From the NCBI GenBank assembly GCA_000783305.1, contig JROE01000008.1, positions 62,001-126,000 on the forward strand: DNA of 64,000 nucleotides. The letters run 5' to 3'. The DNA is from Sphingobacteriaceae bacterium DW12 (lineage in GTDB: Bacteria > Bacteroidota > Bacteroidia > Sphingobacteriales > Sphingobacteriaceae). The notes beneath the pieces are model-generated. The model made no database searches. It saw nothing but the letters and a program-made list of their open reading frames with translations, and was not told where the DNA came from. Shown in pieces: positions 63,060-64,000 of this stretch (positions within the stretch are counted from its first letter, which is position 1; every line of letters starts with the position of its first letter). Both the position numbers and the translations under genes were made by a program.

Positions 63060-64000
63060 ATGAAAAATATATATAAATACGCTTTCAGTATAGTATTCGT
63101 CGGAATATTGTTTTTAACGGGAGCATGTGATAAATACTTGGATCGCTCACCATTAGATGGTCCTTCGGATGAAAGTTATTTTGCTAATGAAGAGGAATTG
63201 ACATTGGTTGTCAATGGCTTGTATAGTGCTTTGGTCATTCATCCAACAGATGATATGCCCATTAACTTGACACTTGATGATGCTACTGATATTGGTTGGG
63301 ACCGCAATACCTCCGATTTGCAAGCTATAGGCCGCGGAGATTTCGATAGCAATAATGGATATGTTCGAAATATCTGGACCAATTCGTACAAAGTGATTGG
63401 TAAATGTAACTTCATTTTAGACAATATCGGCAAGCTGGACGGTAAGATGGATGCGGCTTTGCAAAAAAGATACAAAGCCGAAACGCAATTCGTTCGTGCA
63501 TACGTCTATCAGTATCTAATCGATTACTTTGGAGGAGTTCCGTTGGTCACAAGTCGTGTAAGTCTAGCCGATGCTAATATTCCCAAAACTCCAAAAGCAG
63601 AAATTGCTTCTTTTATCTTAAAAGAGCTAGAGGATGCAGCAACCAACTTACCTTTGAGCTACGGCAAAAATGATATTGGTAGGGCCACCAAGGGAGCTGC
63701 TCTGGCTATAAGAGCTAGGACGGCTCTTAATAATGAACTTTGGGAGCAGGCTGCTACATCGGCAAAAGCAGTGATGAATCTCAAGATTTATAGTTTACAT
63801 CCTGATTTTGGGGAACTGTTTACCTACGATGGTGAGAGCTCTAGCGAGGTGATTTATGCTTTTCAATACTTGCGGTTGCAAAAGACAAAGACGCATTCTG
63901 CTACAAGAGCATTCTTGTCGCGAAATGCACAAGGTACATCTAATAAGATACCATCCCAATCAATTGTTGATGTCTATGCTTGTACAGATGGCCTGGCTAT
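63060..64000 (+). CDS. SusD/RagB-family surface lipoprotein (N-terminal part, runs off right edge)
   Basis: An open frame from ATG 63060 continues to the last base of the window, giving about 313 residues. It has a lipobox (FLTGAC), then DKYLDRSPLDGPSDESYF, NGLYSALVIH, RYKAETQFVRAYVYQYLIDY and GGVPLVTSRVSL, all standard for SusD. It pairs with the SusC gene 11 bp upstream. The C-terminus and stop are outside the window. Confidence 0.95.
   Translation, partial: MKNIYKYAFSIVFVGILFLTGACDKYLDRSPLDGPSDESYFANEEELTLVVNGLYSALVIHPTDDMPINLTLDDATDIGWDRNTSDLQAIGRGDFDSNNGYVRNIWTNSYKVIGKCNFILDNIGKLDGKMDAALQKRYKAETQFVRAYVYQYLIDYFGGVPLVTSRVSLADANIPKTPKAEIASFILKELEDAATNLPLSYGKNDIGRATKGAALAIRARTALNNELWEQAATSAKAVMNLKIYSLHPDFGELFTYDGESSSEVIYAFQYLRLQKTKTHSATRAFLSRNAQGTSNKIPSQSIVDVYACTDGLA

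Noticed and set aside
1..64000. CRISPR arrays, tRNA or rRNA genes, phage or insertion sequences
   Set aside because: No regularly spaced repeats, cloverleaf-like sequences, ribosomal RNA stretches, integrases or transposases were recognised on either strand.

Overview
The window looks like a chromosomal segment from a glycan-degrading Bacteroidota bacterium, most likely of the Sphingobacteriaceae (Sphingobacterium/Pedobacter type). The signs are several SusC/SusD outer-membrane pairs, a FecR anti-sigma factor with a C-terminal DUF4974-like domain next to an ECF sigma factor, many lipoproteins, families typical of the phylum (DUF4964/5127/4965/1793, DUF1080, DUF4998, DUF4959/5000), AT-rich intergenic DNA, and promoter-like TAnnTTTG elements. 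No rRNA, tRNA, CRISPR array, phage genes or intact insertion sequence were seen. The genus assignment is inference.

Layout. (1) 2-6780, plus strand: the end of a SusD gene runs tightly into two paralogous DoxX-like membrane proteins, an exported rhodanese, a CstB-like persulfide dioxygenase-sulfurtransferase with a twin-arginine-like leader, and an FAD oxidoreductase. This looks like a sulfane-sulfur module attached to a SusCD pair. (2) 7408-9882: a single exported glutaminase-A-like protein followed by two strong hairpins. (3) 10381-12044: a ClbS/DfsB-family protein overlapping a GNAT-SDR fusion whose SDR half lacks the catalytic Tyr. (4) 12045-12865: intergenic DNA holding apparent relics of a decayed susD. 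(5) 12866-21009: a six-gene operon (heme c dehydrogenase lipoprotein, DUF4432 epimerase, cupin isomerase, TIM-barrel isomerase, Gfo/Idh oxidoreductase, DUF1080 lipoprotein) that fits oxidative 3-keto-sugar catabolism and ends at a clear terminator. (6) 21450-24154: a TlpA-like thioredoxin and a membrane metallophosphoesterase.

(7) 24264-47513: an AraC regulator divergent from a fourteen-gene plus-strand locus. It holds a fucose/arabinose-type isomerase, a ribulokinase-like kinase, an SSS symporter, a DapA-family aldolase, an HGSNAT-like membrane acyltransferase, two purple-acid-phosphatase-like enzymes, two BNR sialidase-like proteins flanking an uncharacterised propeller plus helical-barrel protein, SusC/SusD, a glycerophosphodiesterase lipoprotein and a DUF3748 protein. 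It has no standard glycoside hydrolase and three phosphoesterases, so a phosphoester- or phosphodiester-decorated glycan is a reasonable guess at the substrate. (8) 47662-55150, minus strand: a compact SusC-SusD-two-surface-lipoprotein operon without enzymes, separated from region 7 by two opposed terminators. (9) 55151-57975: an AhpD-like protein, an HD-domain phosphohydrolase and a Crp/Fnr regulator. (10) 58176-64000: ECF sigma factor, FecR anti-sigma factor, SusC and the start of a SusD that runs off the window.

The parts most likely to be new are the SusD-linked persulfide module (region 1), the 3-keto-sugar operon with its tethered heme c enzyme (region 5), and the phosphoesterase-rich locus with its uncharacterised propeller/barrel enzyme (region 7).
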